Position numbers and translations under genes: made by a program | The notes under the pieces: generated by a model | The model's input: the letters and a program-made list of their open reading frames with translations, nothing else | Told to the model about the DNA's origin: nothing | Databases searched by the model: none | Shown: positions 1 through 10,585 of the stretch, piece by piece | How positions within the stretch are numbered: the first letter of the stretch is position 1 | Layout of the letters: every line of letters starts with the position of its first letter | Source of the DNA: Leptospira meyeri | Lineage (GTDB): Bacteria; Spirochaetota; Leptospiria; Leptospirales; Leptospiraceae | Direction: 5' to 3' | DNA length: 64,000 nucleotides | Assembly (NCBI RefSeq): GCF_004368965.1 | Contig: NZ_SORO01000001.1 | Coordinates: 372,001 to 436,000 of the forward strand

Positions 1-1
1 A

Positions 2-58
2 GGTCATGGTTCGGAGGGCATAAGGAACCGGCTCGAAAAAGCCTCCCGTAGAAAATAA
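2..58 (+). CDS. C-terminal end of an unidentified protein (partial)
   Basis: The reading frame starting at base 2 stays open for 18 codons and ends in TAA at 56-58. Its tail is basic (ends ...EKASRRK). It is too short to assign. It would converge on sppA, whose stop lies 10 bases further on. Other frames close sooner or carry no start, so a plus-strand gene entering from the left is the simplest reading, but chance openness over 18 codons cannot be excluded. Confidence 0.3.
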   Translation, partial: GHGSEGIRNRLEKASRRK

Positions 59-67
59 GATTCTAGT

Positions 68-1702
68 TTATTTTCTGTTTTTCCATCCAAGACGAACAGG
101 GCTGAGGAGAGAAACTTCGTTTATAGATTCCAAAAATTTTAGTTCCGCCATAAGCCCACCAAGAAGAGGAATTTTATTTTTTAAATTATAAGCAGGGAGT
201 TCCTCGGTCACGATGATGGGTTTTCCACCTAACCGTTCTTTTACTTCGTGAACAGCATCCAAAAGTCCCCCAAGGGAATCTACAATTTTGTTTTCTATCG
301 TAGGTAAATACACCCGGCCCATTCCAATCTTTGGCATATCTTCCAAAGGAATCTTTCGGCCTTCAGATACTCGCCTGTAAAACAAACCTTCAGTCTTTTT
401 GATTTGGGATTCCAAATACTGAATACTTTGCTTGGAGAGAGGTTGGAATTCGGAATGGATGTCTCGAAATGGATAAAATCCTACTGCTTCTTTATTTAAT
501 TGGAATTTTTTGTATAACTTTTGTAAGTTGGCACGAATACTAACCGCTCCAATGGAACCTGTAATACAAACGGGGGAAGCTGTGATATGATCCACCGCCG
601 AACCAATGTAATACCCACCACTTGCGACAGTATCTTTAAAGTATGCAGTAACAATTTTTGTTTTTTTAAGCTCCATAATCTCTTGGTGGATTTGTTCGGA
701 GTAAAATGCGGACCCACCTGGAGAGGAAATTTCTAAAATGACAGCTTTTATTTTTTTATCATCTGCGAGTGCCTGCAAATTCGGGATGAGAGAGAAGGCT
801 TCGATTTTTCCGTTTTCTCTATTTTTATGTAGGTAATCTCCACCGGTAATTCCCCCGTCTAAAGGAAGAACGACCACTTCAGCCTTTCTTTTGGGAAAAA
901 AACGGAATTCTTTGATCGCATGATGGAGAGAAGGATAGTTTCCGGAAAACACCTTTCTGTCTTCAGAGAAAAATTCATTTTCTGTTTTAATTCCCGTTAT
1001 GACTCCAGCTGACATAAGTTTATCGGCAGAAAGCATGGGTTTGTAAAACAAAGATTCTAAAGACTTTTGTCCATTGGTAAGAGCTGTAAGTAGAACTTTC
1101 CTTAAATCTAAAATCAAAGTTTCTAAATTCTTTTTAGCTTCTTTGGAAAATTCCCCTCTTGTGAAACTTTCGGCAAAGGATTTATATGGGCCAGAGGCAA
1201 ACGCTTGTACTTCAATGCCCCAAGTTTTTAGAAATTTGCCAAAAAACATAGGTTCGGCGCTTGGAAGTAAAACCATAAATTCGGATTCAGGGGCCAAAAA
1301 TATTTCTGTTGCGGCAGTGAGTAGAAGTAAGGTTCCCACTCCACCTTCCTTTGCGAAGATTCTAACGTTTTTCCCTGATTCTTTTATTGCTAAAATTTGG
1401 TCTCTGATTTCATAAAATTCAGAGAGTGTCCATTCGAGTGGCGGTAAGGAAATATCGAGGGTTTTGATTTTGTCATTTTTTTGGATGAGTTTTAAGAGGA
1501 TGAGGAGTTCTAGTCTTGTTACGGTTTCTTCCTTCCCTTGCAATTTTTTGACAAAATACGATTTGTAAGAATCTTCAAATATAGCAGGGAATTCTAGTTC
1601 AAAAACTTCGCGACCCCGTTGAAAAATAAGGCTTAGACGTAGGTAAATCAGGTACAGAAGCCGGAAGGGAAGGAAAATAGCTAAAAAAAGAATTCGAAAC
1701 AC
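68..1702 (-). CDS. sppA: Signal peptide peptidase SppA, 67K-type serine protease
   Basis: An S49-family protease that degrades cleaved signal peptides in the inner membrane using a Ser-Lys dyad. From a GTG start it is 544 residues: an N-terminal membrane anchor (about residues 2-28), then two tandem S49 domains as in the long E. coli type. The candidate catalytic lysine is K174 in [10 protein letters not shown], and the candidate nucleophile is S361 in [12 protein letters not shown]; the 187-residue gap fits the K209/S409 pair of E. coli. The GTG at 1702 is preferred because GGAAGAGGA lies just upstream; the frame stays open for 68 more codons but only antisense to uvrA. It is divergent from uvrA with only 40 bases between, so promoters must be compact or overlap. 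I see no LexA-like palindrome there. Confidence 0.93.
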   Translation of the reverse strand: MFRILFLAIFLPFRLLYLIYLRLSLIFQRGREVFELEFPAIFEDSYKSYFVKKLQGKEETVTRLELLILLKLIQKNDKIKTLDISLPPLEWTLSEFYEIRDQILAIKESGKNVRIFAKEGGVGTLLLLTAATEIFLAPESEFMVLLPSAEPMFFGKFLKTWGIEVQAFASGPYKSFAESFTRGEFSKEAKKNLETLILDLRKVLLTALTNGQKSLESLFYKPMLSADKLMSAGVITGIKTENEFFSEDRKVFSGNYPSLHHAIKEFRFFPKRKAEVVVLPLDGGITGGDYLHKNRENGKIEAFSLIPNLQALADDKKIKAVILEISSPGGSAFYSEQIHQEIMELKKTKIVTAYFKDTVASGGYYIGSAVDHITASPVCITGSIGAVSIRANLQKLYKKFQLNKEAVGFYPFRDIHSEFQPLSKQSIQYLESQIKKTEGLFYRRVSEGRKIPLEDMPKIGMGRVYLPTIENKIVDSLGGLLDAVHEVKERLGGKPIIVTEELPAYNLKNKIPLLGGLMAELKFLESINEVSLLSPVRLGWKNRK

Positions 1703-1742
1703 GTAAGATCCTCTTCCGTCATTTCTTAAAATTCTTTCCAGA

Positions 1743-4634
1743 ATGAAAGAGGAAAACAAGCTATCCGATGTGGATTCCTTTATTCGTATTCGTGGCGCTC
1801 GTGAACATAACCTAAAAAACGTAAATCTTGATATCCCAAGGGATAAACTTGTGGTCATTACTGGACTTTCTGGATCAGGCAAGTCCTCTTTGGCCTTTGA
1901 TACCATCTATGCTGAGGGGCAAAGAAGGTATGTGGAATCCCTTTCCAGTTACGCCCGTCAATTCCTTGGGCAAATGGAAAAACCAGAGGTGGACCAAATT
2001 GAGGGCCTAAGCCCCGCCATCTCCATCGAACAGAAAACTACACATAGAAACCCGCGCTCTACGGTGGGTACAGTTACTGAAATTTATGATTATTTACGGC
2101 TGTTATATGCGAGGGTAGGAAAACCACATTGTCCAAAATGTGGGACACCCATTTCTAGCCTTTCTGTGGACCAAATCACCGACCGAATCAATTTATTTCC
2201 AGAAGGAACCAAATTACAAATTATGGCTCCGGTCATTCAGGGAAAAAAAGGCGAACACAAAGAGGTTCTTGAACGTTATAAAAAAGAAGGATTCAATCGG
2301 GTACGAGTGAATGGGGAAGTATATTCTCTAGAAGATGAGATTCCATTAAAGAAAAACTTCAAAGCTGATATCGATATCGTCGTGGATAGGATTGTCATGA
2401 AACCAGGAATCCAATCTAGACTCTCTGATTCTGTGGAAACTGCCTTAAAAACAGCAGAAGGGATTGTGGTTGTAGAAGATGGAGAAAAGGACCATCTCTT
2501 TTCCCAAAAATTATCCTGTCCGAAATGTGATGATGTCAGCATTCCTGAACTCACTCCAAGATTATTTTCTTTTAACTCTCCCTTTGGGGCTTGTTCTAAT
2601 TGTGATGGCCTTGGAGCACTCCTGGAATTTGATGAATCTCTTCTCGTGACCGATCGCGAAGCTTCTCTTGCAGAAGGTTGTATTGAAGCTTGGGGTGGAT
2701 CCAAATCCAATTCCTATTGGTATATGGCCACCATACAAGCATTATCCAAGAAGTTGAAATTCAATTTAAATACCGCTTGGAAAGATTTACCTGAGAAAGT
2801 GCGGAATACCATTTTACATGGAGATTCATCCATTCATATTGATTATGATTTCCGTGGGGCCAATTCTCATTATGAATTTTCCAAAAACTATGAAGGTGTG
2901 ATCCCCAATCTCAAACGGAGATACAAAGAAACCAAATCAGATTCTATGCGTCAGTGGTTTGAATCCTTTATGACCAATCATGATTGCGATGTGTGTAATG
3001 GAAAGCGCCTTCGTCCGGAAGCACTTGCGGTCAAAGTGCAAGGGATTGGAATTGATGCTTATACTGGATTTTCCATAGAAAAGGCCTTAGACTTTACTAA
3101 GTCCTCTGATTACAAAGGTGCAGAAGATACTATCTCAAAACCCATCTTAAAGGAAATTTTACAACGACTTCATTTTCTAAATGATGTGGGAGTTGGATAC
3201 CTGAATTTAAGTCGTGCTGCCGGAACTCTTTCTGGAGGTGAAATGCAAAGGATTCGCCTTGCGACCCAAATTGGCTCTCGCCTAATGGGTGTTTTATATA
3301 TTTTAGATGAACCATCCATTGGACTCCACCAAAGAGACAATACCAAACTCGTCCAAACCTTAAAAGGCCTTCGTAACTTAGGAAATACCGTTCTTGTCGT
3401 GGAACATGACAAGGAAACTATGGAAGAGGCTGATTTTATTGTGGATATGGGCCCTGGGGCTGGAGTCCACGGTGGAGAAATTGTTTCCTTTGGAACTCCA
3501 GAACAAATCAAAAAGGACAAACATTCTGTCACGGGGAAGTTTTTATCCGGTGAAAAAAGAATCTCCATGCCAGAGACCCGCCGTGTCGGAAACGGAAAGT
3601 TTTTAAAGATCACGGGAGCCACACATAACAACCTAAAGAATGTGGATGTCTCTATTCCTCTTGGTACTTTAACCGTGGTTACTGGGGTATCCGGTTCTGG
3701 AAAATCTACTCTCATCAATGAGATTCTATATAAGGAACTCGCAAGTTCTGTTATGGGAATGAAACTAGTTCCAGGAAAACATAAAAAAATTCTGGGTAAA
3801 GACCAAATAGATAAGGTCATCAATATTGACCAATCGGCGATAGGAAGAACTCCTCGTTCCAACCCGGCAACTTACACAGGTTTGTTTACCTTTGTAAGAG
3901 ATTTATTCAGCGGATTAGAGGAGGCAAAAGTTAGAGGTTATGGCCCTGGACGATTTAGTTTTAACGTAGCTGGCGGACGCTGTGAAAAATGTGAAGGGGA
4001 CGGAATCTTAAAAATTGAAATGCATTTCCTTCCTGATATTTATGTGGAATGTGAAGTTTGTAAAGGGAAAAGATACAACAGAGAAACCTTGGAAGTGAAA
4101 TACAAGGGAAAACATATTTCTGATATTTTGGATATGACAGTAGAAGAAGCCGTTGTCTTTTTCGAGAATATCCCGAACCTCAAACGAAAATTAGACACTC
4201 TGATGGATGTGGGTCTTGGGTATATCAAACTCGGACAAGCAGCCACTACTTTTTCGGGTGGAGAAGCACAAAGGATCAAACTTTCTACAGAACTTTCCAA
4301 AAGACCGACAGGCAAAACCCTTTATATTTTAGATGAACCGACAACGGGCCTACATTTTGAAGACATCGAAAAACTTCTTTCTGTTTTGCAGGTGCTCGTG
4401 GATAAAGGAAACTCGATGGTCATCATCGAACACAACTTAGATGTGATCAAAGCTGCTGATTATATCATTGATATTGGTCCAGAGGGCGGTGACGGAGGTG
4501 GTGAAGTGATCGCAACTGGTACACCTGAAGAAATTGTGACCGTAAAACGTTCGTTTACTGGTCAGTATTTGAAAAAAGTTTTGGACGAAGAAAAGGCACT
4601 TGATGCCAAATTTTCTAAAAAGAAATCAAAGTAA
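1743..4634 (+). CDS. uvrA: UvrABC excinuclease subunit A
   Basis: Damage-recognition ATPase of nucleotide excision repair; it loads UvrB at lesions. At 963 residues it has the usual length. Two ABC ATPase modules are visible: Walker [10 protein letters not shown] (about 41-49) and GVSGSGKST (about 648-656), signatures LSGGEMQRI and FSGGEAQRI, and Walker [11 protein letters not shown] and [10 protein letters not shown]. Zinc-binding cysteine pairs are present (CPKCGTP, CPKC...CSNC, CEKC...CEVC). The ATG at 1743 lacks a strong Shine-Dalgarno sequence but gives the expected N-terminus. The acyl-CoA dehydrogenase-like gene follows after 2 bases and is probably co-transcribed. Confidence 0.98.
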   Translation: MKEENKLSDVDSFIRIRGAREHNLKNVNLDIPRDKLVVITGLSGSGKSSLAFDTIYAEGQRRYVESLSSYARQFLGQMEKPEVDQIEGLSPAISIEQKTTHRNPRSTVGTVTEIYDYLRLLYARVGKPHCPKCGTPISSLSVDQITDRINLFPEGTKLQIMAPVIQGKKGEHKEVLERYKKEGFNRVRVNGEVYSLEDEIPLKKNFKADIDIVVDRIVMKPGIQSRLSDSVETALKTAEGIVVVEDGEKDHLFSQKLSCPKCDDVSIPELTPRLFSFNSPFGACSNCDGLGALLEFDESLLVTDREASLAEGCIEAWGGSKSNSYWYMATIQALSKKLKFNLNTAWKDLPEKVRNTILHGDSSIHIDYDFRGANSHYEFSKNYEGVIPNLKRRYKETKSDSMRQWFESFMTNHDCDVCNGKRLRPEALAVKVQGIGIDAYTGFSIEKALDFTKSSDYKGAEDTISKPILKEILQRLHFLNDVGVGYLNLSRAAGTLSGGEMQRIRLATQIGSRLMGVLYILDEPSIGLHQRDNTKLVQTLKGLRNLGNTVLVVEHDKETMEEADFIVDMGPGAGVHGGEIVSFGTPEQIKKDKHSVTGKFLSGEKRISMPETRRVGNGKFLKITGATHNNLKNVDVSIPLGTLTVVTGVSGSGKSTLINEILYKELASSVMGMKLVPGKHKKILGKDQIDKVINIDQSAIGRTPRSNPATYTGLFTFVRDLFSGLEEAKVRGYGPGRFSFNVAGGRCEKCEGDGILKIEMHFLPDIYVECEVCKGKRYNRETLEVKYKGKHISDILDMTVEEAVVFFENIPNLKRKLDTLMDVGLGYIKLGQAATTFSGGEAQRIKLSTELSKRPTGKTLYILDEPTTGLHFEDIEKLLSVLQVLVDKGNSMVIIEHNLDVIKAADYIIDIGPEGGDGGGEVIATGTPEEIVTVKRSFTGQYLKKVLDEEKALDAKFSKKKSK

Positions 4635-4636
4635 TT

Positions 4637-5701
4637 TTGTTAAGTTTGTTTCCTGAAAATCTGATTTTAAAATATGGAAATCCCGGTTCACCATATCCTA
4701 AGGACATCGATAGTCCGAAGATTGGATTCTACCGAAGTTGGAAACCAATCTTAATTAAGGAAGGTTTTTACAATTTTCTTCTTGGTCTCAAGTCTTATTT
4801 AGAATTCCAAAGGAAACTTTCACTTTTGGCAGAAGAACCAGTGGGAGTTTCTTTGGCTCTTTCTTGTATGGTGGAAGTAAATGTGGCTGGAGGGATTCTC
4901 TACCATGCAAAACAAAATCATTGGGAGAACCATACCCCAATGCAAGATGAATCTACTGTAAAGATGTTAGATTCTCTTTGGGACGGATTTCGGGAAGGCG
5001 GACCTACAAAAATTTATGCTGTGGGTGTGAGTGAACCGGGCTGGGAAACAAAACTTCGTAAGTTAAGTTCCAAGGTTGAAAATGGAAAATTATCCGGAAC
5101 TAAATCCTTTATCACCAATGGAGCGGAAGCAGATACCATTTTTTGGGTAACCAAAAATGAAGATATAAATCCCGTGTATTTAGTGCACCGATTCAAAAAT
5201 AACAAAAAGTCAGGTGGTAACGAAACGGGTCTCGAAAACCCGATTTCAGAAGAATTGTTTCATACCGACTTCACACCATTTGTCACTCACCTTAAACTAA
5301 CGTTATGCGAATATCCAATTTCAATGGAAGATTTACTTTTAGATAACTATGGAAAATTAGGAATAGAACTTCGACTCAAAGAACTCCTTTCTCTTGTGTC
5401 TTTACTAATCGGAAAATCAAAAAAGGTTTCTTTGGAAAATGAACGAGTTGCTGAGGAACGAGAAAAATTGGTTTTGTGGAGAGAATACTTTCTTATCTCG
5501 TGCGATGGAAATCCAAATTCAGAGTTTTTACTTTCTGGATTTCCTTATCCGACAGAAGGGCTTCTCCAAGCACTTAGTTCTCACTGGAATTTATCTTCCC
5601 CAAAAGATCTAAAGAATGTAGATCCTGATTATCAACTTTTTGTTTGGGAAGATCAGTTTACTAAAGTTTTAATCCAAAAGAAAAACAGAAAACAATTGTA
5701 G
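4637..5701 (+). CDS. Degenerate acyl-CoA dehydrogenase-like protein
   Basis: A 354-residue protein starting at TTG, two bases after uvrA stops. Its centre matches the acyl-CoA dehydrogenase middle domain: AVGVSEPGWE (compare GxSEPxxG) followed about 20 residues later by LSGTKSFITNGAEADTI, the usual GxKxFITNG strand. The rest is poorly conserved. The C-terminal helical domain is short, and the YEGT-type motif near the catalytic glutamate is not visible. It is also shorter than the usual 380 or so residues. It may bind FAD or acyl-CoA without normal dehydrogenase activity, or act on an unusual substrate. It ends one base before the convergent zinc exporter stop. Confidence 0.6.
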   Translation: MLSLFPENLILKYGNPGSPYPKDIDSPKIGFYRSWKPILIKEGFYNFLLGLKSYLEFQRKLSLLAEEPVGVSLALSCMVEVNVAGGILYHAKQNHWENHTPMQDESTVKMLDSLWDGFREGGPTKIYAVGVSEPGWETKLRKLSSKVENGKLSGTKSFITNGAEADTIFWVTKNEDINPVYLVHRFKNNKKSGGNETGLENPISEELFHTDFTPFVTHLKLTLCEYPISMEDLLLDNYGKLGIELRLKELLSLVSLLIGKSKKVSLENERVAEEREKLVLWREYFLISCDGNPNSEFLLSGFPYPTEGLLQALSSHWNLSSPKDLKNVDPDYQLFVWEDQFTKVLIQKKNRKQL

Positions 5702-5702
5702 T

Positions 5703-6656
5703 TTAGTGATGGTCATGCGCATGTCCATGGCTATGCCCATGGTGGCCAAACTCACGTTCCGTTTCTCTAACAGAAATTTCTTCCAGTTTTTCTTTGAATG
5801 ATGAGGAAAGAATTTCTACAGATACAAAAGGTACTCCAAATTCACCTTTGAGAACTTTATGAATTTCTAATACAATTTTATCTCTATCTGTTCCTTGGTT
5901 TACTAAAATTTGGATCTCGACAGAAAAAACTCCTGATGTGAGTTTTCGAACCGTAATTTGAGGAACTGCCTCAATCCCTTTTAAAACTTTGATATGCTCT
6001 AATAAATGTTCTTTGTCAAAATCGCTTGTGTCTGCTTCAATTAAAATTTCGACAGACTCTTTCACAATTCCGTAGGAAGTTTTTAGGATGAAAATTCCGA
6101 GAATGACACTTAAAAAATGATCCACTTCTTTAAATCCAGTAAAACGAATGATAAGAGCTCCTAGAACTACGGCTAAAGTTCCTAATAGATCGCTGAGAAC
6201 ATGTAAATAGGCTGACTTTAAGTTGAGACTGGTTTTACTCACCCCAACAAGGAGGCCTGCTGATACTAAGTTGATTCCAAAGCCAATGACAGCATATGCC
6301 AACATTGAGTCGGGTTCTACTTGTGCTGTCCCTGAAAAACGTAAGTAACTTTCATACAAAATGAAAATAGCAATACCAATAAGGAGAAAGCCATTGAGTA
6401 AAGCAGCTAGTACCTCAAAACGATGAAATCCAAAGGGATATCTTGTTGTGGGTTTTTTAGAAGCAATGAGTAAAGCAAATAGAGAGATGAGGTGGGCAAA
6501 AACATCTGTGAAGATATGGCCTGCATCGGCAAAAAGTGCAAGGCTTCCGCTCTCTCTAGAACCAATCCATTCAATAAAAAATATGACTATGGATAAAATA
6601 CCTGAAAGACTTAAAAAAAATACCAATCGGGAACGTTTGGGTCTTGGTTTAGTCAT
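5703..6656 (-). CDS. Cation diffusion facilitator, zinc exporter type
   Basis: Inner-membrane antiporter that exports Zn2+ (possibly Cd2+ or Co2+) in exchange for protons. Six membrane segments are predictable across about residues 10-200. The metal-site HxxxD pairs are seen in TM2 (DAGHIFTD) and TM5 (HVLSD), the His/Asp pattern typical of zinc-type members. A cytoplasmic ferredoxin-like domain follows, and the C-terminus is His-rich (GHHGHSHGHAHDHH), a likely metal buffer. Its ATG overlaps the OmpA-like stop by 8 bases, so it is the last gene of a three-gene minus operon. Confidence 0.92.
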   Translation of the reverse strand: MTKPRPKRSRLVFFLSLSGILSIVIFFIEWIGSRESGSLALFADAGHIFTDVFAHLISLFALLIASKKPTTRYPFGFHRFEVLAALLNGFLLIGIAIFILYESYLRFSGTAQVEPDSMLAYAVIGFGINLVSAGLLVGVSKTSLNLKSAYLHVLSDLLGTLAVVLGALIIRFTGFKEVDHFLSVILGIFILKTSYGIVKESVEILIEADTSDFDKEHLLEHIKVLKGIEAVPQITVRKLTSGVFSVEIQILVNQGTDRDKIVLEIHKVLKGEFGVPFVSVEILSSSFKEKLEEISVRETEREFGHHGHSHGHAHDHH

Positions 6657-7701
6657 TGTTTGTGTTTAGTGACCCAGTGGCTCTAGGTACCACAACAATG
6701 TCCACGCGACGATTTAGCGCCTTGTTTTCCTTGGAAGTATTGGGAACAATCGGTTGGAACTCACCATAACCGGCACTAGAAAAGTTTTTTGGGTTTAGGT
6801 TTTTATTTTGTAACATATATTCCAATACAGATAATGCTCGTTCGCTGGAAAGATGCCAATTGTTTCGAAATTTAGTTTTGATAGGAACATTGTCAGTATG
6901 CCCTTCGACAACAATATAGTTCTCTGGATAAGAGGCGAGGATTTCTCTGATTTTATCAATAGCAGGAAGGATAGCCGGTTTCAATTCTGAGGAACCACTA
7001 TCAAAGGAAATTTTATCATCAATATTGATAATGAGTTTGTTGTGAAATCGTTTGAGTCGAATTTGGCCAGAGGTAATTTCTTTTGCTAATTTTTCTTCAA
7101 ATTCTTTTGTTTGTTCGGCAAGGCGTTCCAATTCTCTTTTTTGTTCTTTTGTGAGTTTGCGAAGGTTTGCCAGCTCTTCTTCTAAATTCCGAATCCTTTC
7201 TTTGAGTTCATCAATTTTTGATTCATAAGTATCTCGAAGTTTTTGTTCTTTTTGGAGGCATTCTCTCTCCTTGTCTTCGAGTTTTTTCTTATACGCATCT
7301 AAATCAGCACGGTCCTTTTCTTCTCGTTTTCGATTCTCTTCCGCAAGGAGGCGTTCTTTATCTGTTCCTTTTTTTTCCAGACTGCGAAGGCGCATGTCAT
7401 AATCACGCATTTTGTCGGAATACTCGTCTTGTTCTTTTGCACGATTGCGTTTTTCTAATTCCAAATCTTCTAGAAGATTTCTATTTTGAGTTTGGAGTTC
7501 TTTTTTTTCTTCTTCCAGACGGTTCAGTTCGTTTTGGTGTTGTTTGCGTATATCCGTTAATTCCAACTCCAAAGCATATTTTTCTTTATAGATTTGGTTG
7601 TATTCATAGGGGAAATATACCCAATCAGCAGAGAGGTTTGATACGGAGACAAATCCGAATAGGATGAGGATACGAAAGGTTTGGATTTTATTTCGCATCA
7701 T
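6649..7701 (-). CDS. OmpA-family protein with long coiled coil
   Basis: Exported protein of 350 residues: signal peptide (about 1-27, ending near LSA-DW), a charged coiled coil rich in K/E/R/L over about 35-210, then an OmpA/MotB peptidoglycan-binding domain (about 220-340) with the motifs EGHTDNVPI, SSERALSV and NRRVDIVV. It probably anchors the envelope to peptidoglycan. The ATG at 7701 sits 8 bases after AGAGGA and is preferred to the in-frame TTG just before it and the ATG just after it. It overlaps the end of the upstream lipoprotein gene, whose product is also helical; the two may form a complex. Confidence 0.85.
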   Translation of the reverse strand: MMRNKIQTFRILILFGFVSVSNLSADWVYFPYEYNQIYKEKYALELELTDIRKQHQNELNRLEEEKKELQTQNRNLLEDLELEKRNRAKEQDEYSDKMRDYDMRLRSLEKKGTDKERLLAEENRKREEKDRADLDAYKKKLEDKERECLQKEQKLRDTYESKIDELKERIRNLEEELANLRKLTKEQKRELERLAEQTKEFEEKLAKEITSGQIRLKRFHNKLIINIDDKISFDSGSSELKPAILPAIDKIREILASYPENYIVVEGHTDNVPIKTKFRNNWHLSSERALSVLEYMLQNKNLNPKNFSSAGYGEFQPIVPNTSKENKALNRRVDIVVVPRATGSLNTNND

Positions 7702-8380
7702 CAAAACTATCCTCTAAATTGACTTTTGGCAAACTCGGTGCTTCCGCCTTTACTCGCTCCCAATCGGACACACGACGGCGAGCGTCTGATTTTTTCTCCG
7801 CATATTGGGTTTCATAAATTTCTTTTTTGATGTATTCTGGATCCGCAGGAGTTTTCCCTTGGGATTCTTGGAACTTAACGGCAATTTCAGAACGAACTAA
7901 TTCCAGTTCTGCGATCAGTTCGCCGAGAGCCGCTTCTTTCATTTCCAAATATGCCTTGTCTTCTTTTTCCTTTTGTACCCAGGTTTTGTATCTTGTTTCT
8001 TCTTTGGCACGCTCCAATTCATGTCCTTGGCTTTCTTCTAGATACCTTTTGGAAGTGGCAGAATCTTCCTTCAAAACAAAATAAGTTTCTTTACTTCTGG
8101 CCAAATCACGTTGGGCACTGTGTTTTGCGACTTTTGTTTGCGAAATTTTGATGGCTTGGGCTGTGAGCGTATTGGCCTTTCTCTGGGCTGATACTTCGTT
8201 ATTTAATTTGATGATCCTGTCCGTCAGAACTCTTGTTGCGTTCTTTTGTTCGGCGTTCATCACTTCATCCCGAACATAGGCATCGGGAACCTTATTAATT
8301 TTGGGTTCGAAAAGAACACATTGGGAAAAAACTAGGATAAGAAAAAGATTCGTTTTCAAAATTCGAACTCGTGCCGACAT
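7688..8380 (-). CDS. Coiled-coil lipoprotein, hypothetical
   Basis: About 230 residues. The N-terminus is a signal peptide with a spirochaete-like lipobox (LVFSQC, Cys about residue 21), so it should be a lipoprotein. The rest is charged and helical, rich in K, E and A, with coiled-coil character over about 40-200. I recognise no domain. The ATG at 8380 is preferred to an upstream in-frame GTG at 8401 because it gives a compact signal peptide. It is the first gene of the operon with the OmpA-like protein and the zinc exporter. Confidence 0.75.
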   Translation of the reverse strand: MSARVRILKTNLFLILVFSQCVLFEPKINKVPDAYVRDEVMNAEQKNATRVLTDRIIKLNNEVSAQRKANTLTAQAIKISQTKVAKHSAQRDLARSKETYFVLKEDSATSKRYLEESQGHELERAKEETRYKTWVQKEKEDKAYLEMKEAALGELIAELELVRSEIAVKFQESQGKTPADPEYIKKEIYETQYAEKKSDARRRVSDWERVKAEAPSLPKVNLEDSFDDAK

Positions 8381-8445
8381 AGGATATAGCCTATGCTCCA
8401 CGTGACATAACCGTCAATTGTAAATTTCAGGAAATCCGCTGATTT

Positions 8446-9849
8446 ATGGAAGAAGAAAGAAAGAAAGAGTCCGAATTCCGTATCAAAATCGACAGAGACA
8501 GCGATTCCTATGATGGATTTGTCGAGCAGATCAAAACTCTTGTATCCGAAGAGAATTCAAAACAATTAAAAGAGATGATAGATGGGGCTCACCCTGCTGA
8601 CATCGTTACTTTATTTCGTGATTTAGAAAGAGAAGAGGAATTATATCTTTTCAGAATCCTGCCTAAAGAAGACCAAGCCTACGCCTTGGTTAAAATGGAA
8701 GAAGAGACTTTAGAGTCTTTTTTAGAAGAACTTTCTGTCGATGAAATTTCCAATACACTGAATCATATTGAAACGGATGAAACAACATATCTTCTTTCTT
8801 ATCTACCTAGCGGCAAACGAGAATTAGTTTTAGCAAATTTAAGTAAAGCCGATAGTTTTGAAATTCGCTCCCAACTTGGATTTCGTGAATCTTCTGCGGG
8901 ACGACTTATGTCCAAAGACTTTGCCACTGTTTCCATCACTGACAATGTGCGTAAAGGGATCATTAATGTTCGAAAAAAAGCCAAAGAAATTGAAGATATC
9001 TACCAAGTATATGTGACAGATGAAGATGGTGTATTAGAAGGATTCATTCCTTTAAAAGATCTATTTCTTACCCCAATCAATACCAAAGTTGCAAAGATCA
9101 CCAATTTTTCTGTGTTTGCATTTCATTATGATGTGGATCAGGAAGAGGTTGCCAATACATTTAAAAAATACGATTTATTCAGCGCTGCTGTAACAGATGA
9201 CTTGGGAAGAATCATTGGTCGGATCACCGTTGACGATGTCTTAGAAATTGTGGAAGAAGAAGCTTCGGAAGATATCCTCCTCATGGCTGGGGTTTCTGAA
9301 GACGAAAGGTTATCCACACCCATTTTGCAATCTGTAAAACGTAGGATTGTTTGGCTCAATGTAAACTTGCTCACTGCCTTTGTGAGTTCTACTGTTGTTG
9401 CTTTTTTTGAAGATACCATTTCACAGATTGTAGTACTTGCGACACTAATGCCAATTGTGGCAGGACTTGGGGGTAATGCTGGAACACAATCCGTAACTGT
9501 TGTTATTCGTAATATTGCTACAGGAGACCTTTCTTTTTCCAATTGGTGGGAAGCGGTAAGAAAAGAATTTACCATTGGTGTTTTGAATGGACTTGTACTT
9601 GGAACAGTTACGGGTCTTATGATTTTTTTTGTGAAAGGAAACCTTGTACTTGGACTTGTGGTAGGAACTGCTATGCTTGTGAATATGATTGTAGCGTCTC
9701 TCACTGGGTCCCTAGTTCCCATTGTTTTAAAAGCCATGAGAGTGGATCCGGCAATTGCTTCATCGATCTTTGTCACAGCAACGACAGATGTTTGCGGATT
9801 TTTCTTTTTCCTCGGACTTGCCACAGTGTTTGCAAAATATTTAATTTAG
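8446..9849 (+). CDS. mgtE: Magnesium transporter MgtE
   Basis: Mg2+-gated channel/transporter of 467 residues. The order is the N-terminal superhelical MgtE_N domain (HPADIVTLFRDL onward, about 40-150), two CBS domains (about 155-280) that sense cytoplasmic Mg2+, and a C-terminal membrane domain of five helices with the family motif GLGGNAGTQSV (about residue 345), which lines the ion path. The start is ATG with a weak upstream AGGAAA. It diverges from the lipoprotein operon. The short leader (under 50 bases) leaves no room for a magnesium riboswitch. Confidence 0.96.
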   Translation: MEEERKKESEFRIKIDRDSDSYDGFVEQIKTLVSEENSKQLKEMIDGAHPADIVTLFRDLEREEELYLFRILPKEDQAYALVKMEEETLESFLEELSVDEISNTLNHIETDETTYLLSYLPSGKRELVLANLSKADSFEIRSQLGFRESSAGRLMSKDFATVSITDNVRKGIINVRKKAKEIEDIYQVYVTDEDGVLEGFIPLKDLFLTPINTKVAKITNFSVFAFHYDVDQEEVANTFKKYDLFSAAVTDDLGRIIGRITVDDVLEIVEEEASEDILLMAGVSEDERLSTPILQSVKRRIVWLNVNLLTAFVSSTVVAFFEDTISQIVVLATLMPIVAGLGGNAGTQSVTVVIRNIATGDLSFSNWWEAVRKEFTIGVLNGLVLGTVTGLMIFFVKGNLVLGLVVGTAMLVNMIVASLTGSLVPIVLKAMRVDPAIASSIFVTATTDVCGFFFFLGLATVFAKYLI

Positions 9850-9911
9850 GAATTGTCCTTTGGATTTTAAATTCTTGCCAGTGAAAGAAAGGGCCAAATA
9901 CTGATGACAAA

Positions 9912-10547
9912 ATGAAATTTTTGCCTTTGTTTTTACCGGTTGTTTCACTTTCTTTGATCCTTGGTTGCCAATCCTCTCCCCCAACCAATACAAACGCCAA
10001 CTCTGAAACCAATCAGGAAGTGCACCAAACAAAGGATGTACTCCCACCTCCGGGCGGTGAAGGTGAAATCATTCTAAACGAAAAAGGCGAAGAGGTTCAA
10101 AACCATTCCGGCGAAATTCCTTTTTTCCAAAAAAAGAGCGACCTTCCCACAGAACTTTTTCGAGTCTACATTGCTTCTGATTCTTACATGGTCCGTCAAA
10201 TCCGTCATACTGATAAAATTCGCAGAAAACCGGATGCAGGTGGGGATGAACTTTCCAAAGAAGAAATGAAGAAGTTTGACTTACTTAGTTTTGTCGATGA
10301 TGGGATGATTGTGATTGGTCTCAATACGGTGACTGGTAAATTGGAATCTATTGCTTTTGATCGCCGAGTTCCAAGGATCAATGACGTAGCAAAGATCATC
10401 CAAAACGATGCTTCCCGTTTTAACTATGAACATGCCTCTAAAGATGGAACTCCCATCATCACTAAGTTTTTAATTAGTTATCAGATTCGTTTGTATCCTG
10501 GAAAAACCAGAGACGAAATCAAACAGATGTTACAAAAGAAAAAGTAA
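9912..10547 (+). CDS. Hypothetical lipoprotein
   Basis: A 211-residue protein with a clear lipoprotein signal (MKFLPLFLP...LILGC, Cys at about 19) followed by a Ser/Pro/Thr/Asn-rich linker and a compact mixed alpha/beta domain from about residue 70. I do not recognise the family. Its stop codon lies inside a hairpin terminator shared with the convergent LEA14-like gene. Confidence 0.75.
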   Translation: MKFLPLFLPVVSLSLILGCQSSPPTNTNANSETNQEVHQTKDVLPPPGGEGEIILNEKGEEVQNHSGEIPFFQKKSDLPTELFRVYIASDSYMVRQIRHTDKIRRKPDAGGDELSKEEMKKFDLLSFVDDGMIVIGLNTVTGKLESIAFDRRVPRINDVAKIIQNDASRFNYEHASKDGTPIITKFLISYQIRLYPGKTRDEIKQMLQKKK

Positions 10548-10568
10548 ACCGTTTCGGCTTACTTTTTC
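10538..10568. terminator. Bidirectional hairpin terminator between convergent genes
   Basis: 14-base arms GAAAAAGTAAACCG and CGGCTTACTTTTTC flank a TTT loop, with a single mismatch. The A-run at one end and the T-run at the other make it work as an intrinsic terminator in both directions. The TAA of the upstream lipoprotein gene is part of the left arm. It serves both the plus-strand lipoprotein gene and the minus-strand LEA14-like gene. Confidence 0.8.
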
Positions 10569-10585
10569 TGCAAACCTTTATAAGT

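Noticed and set aside
1074..1415. Plus-strand open frame antisense to sppA, and many similar antisense frames under uvrA, mgtE, mfd and others
   Set aside because: These frames lie wholly over well-supported genes, lack ribosome sites and family motifs, and are expected by-products of the coding strand.
1703..1742. A LexA/SOS box between sppA and uvrA
   Set aside because: No palindrome of the TTTGN5CAAA type is visible in the 40-base gap.
8402..8445. A magnesium riboswitch upstream of mgtE
   Set aside because: The leader is under 50 bases, too short for an M-box, and no stem is seen.
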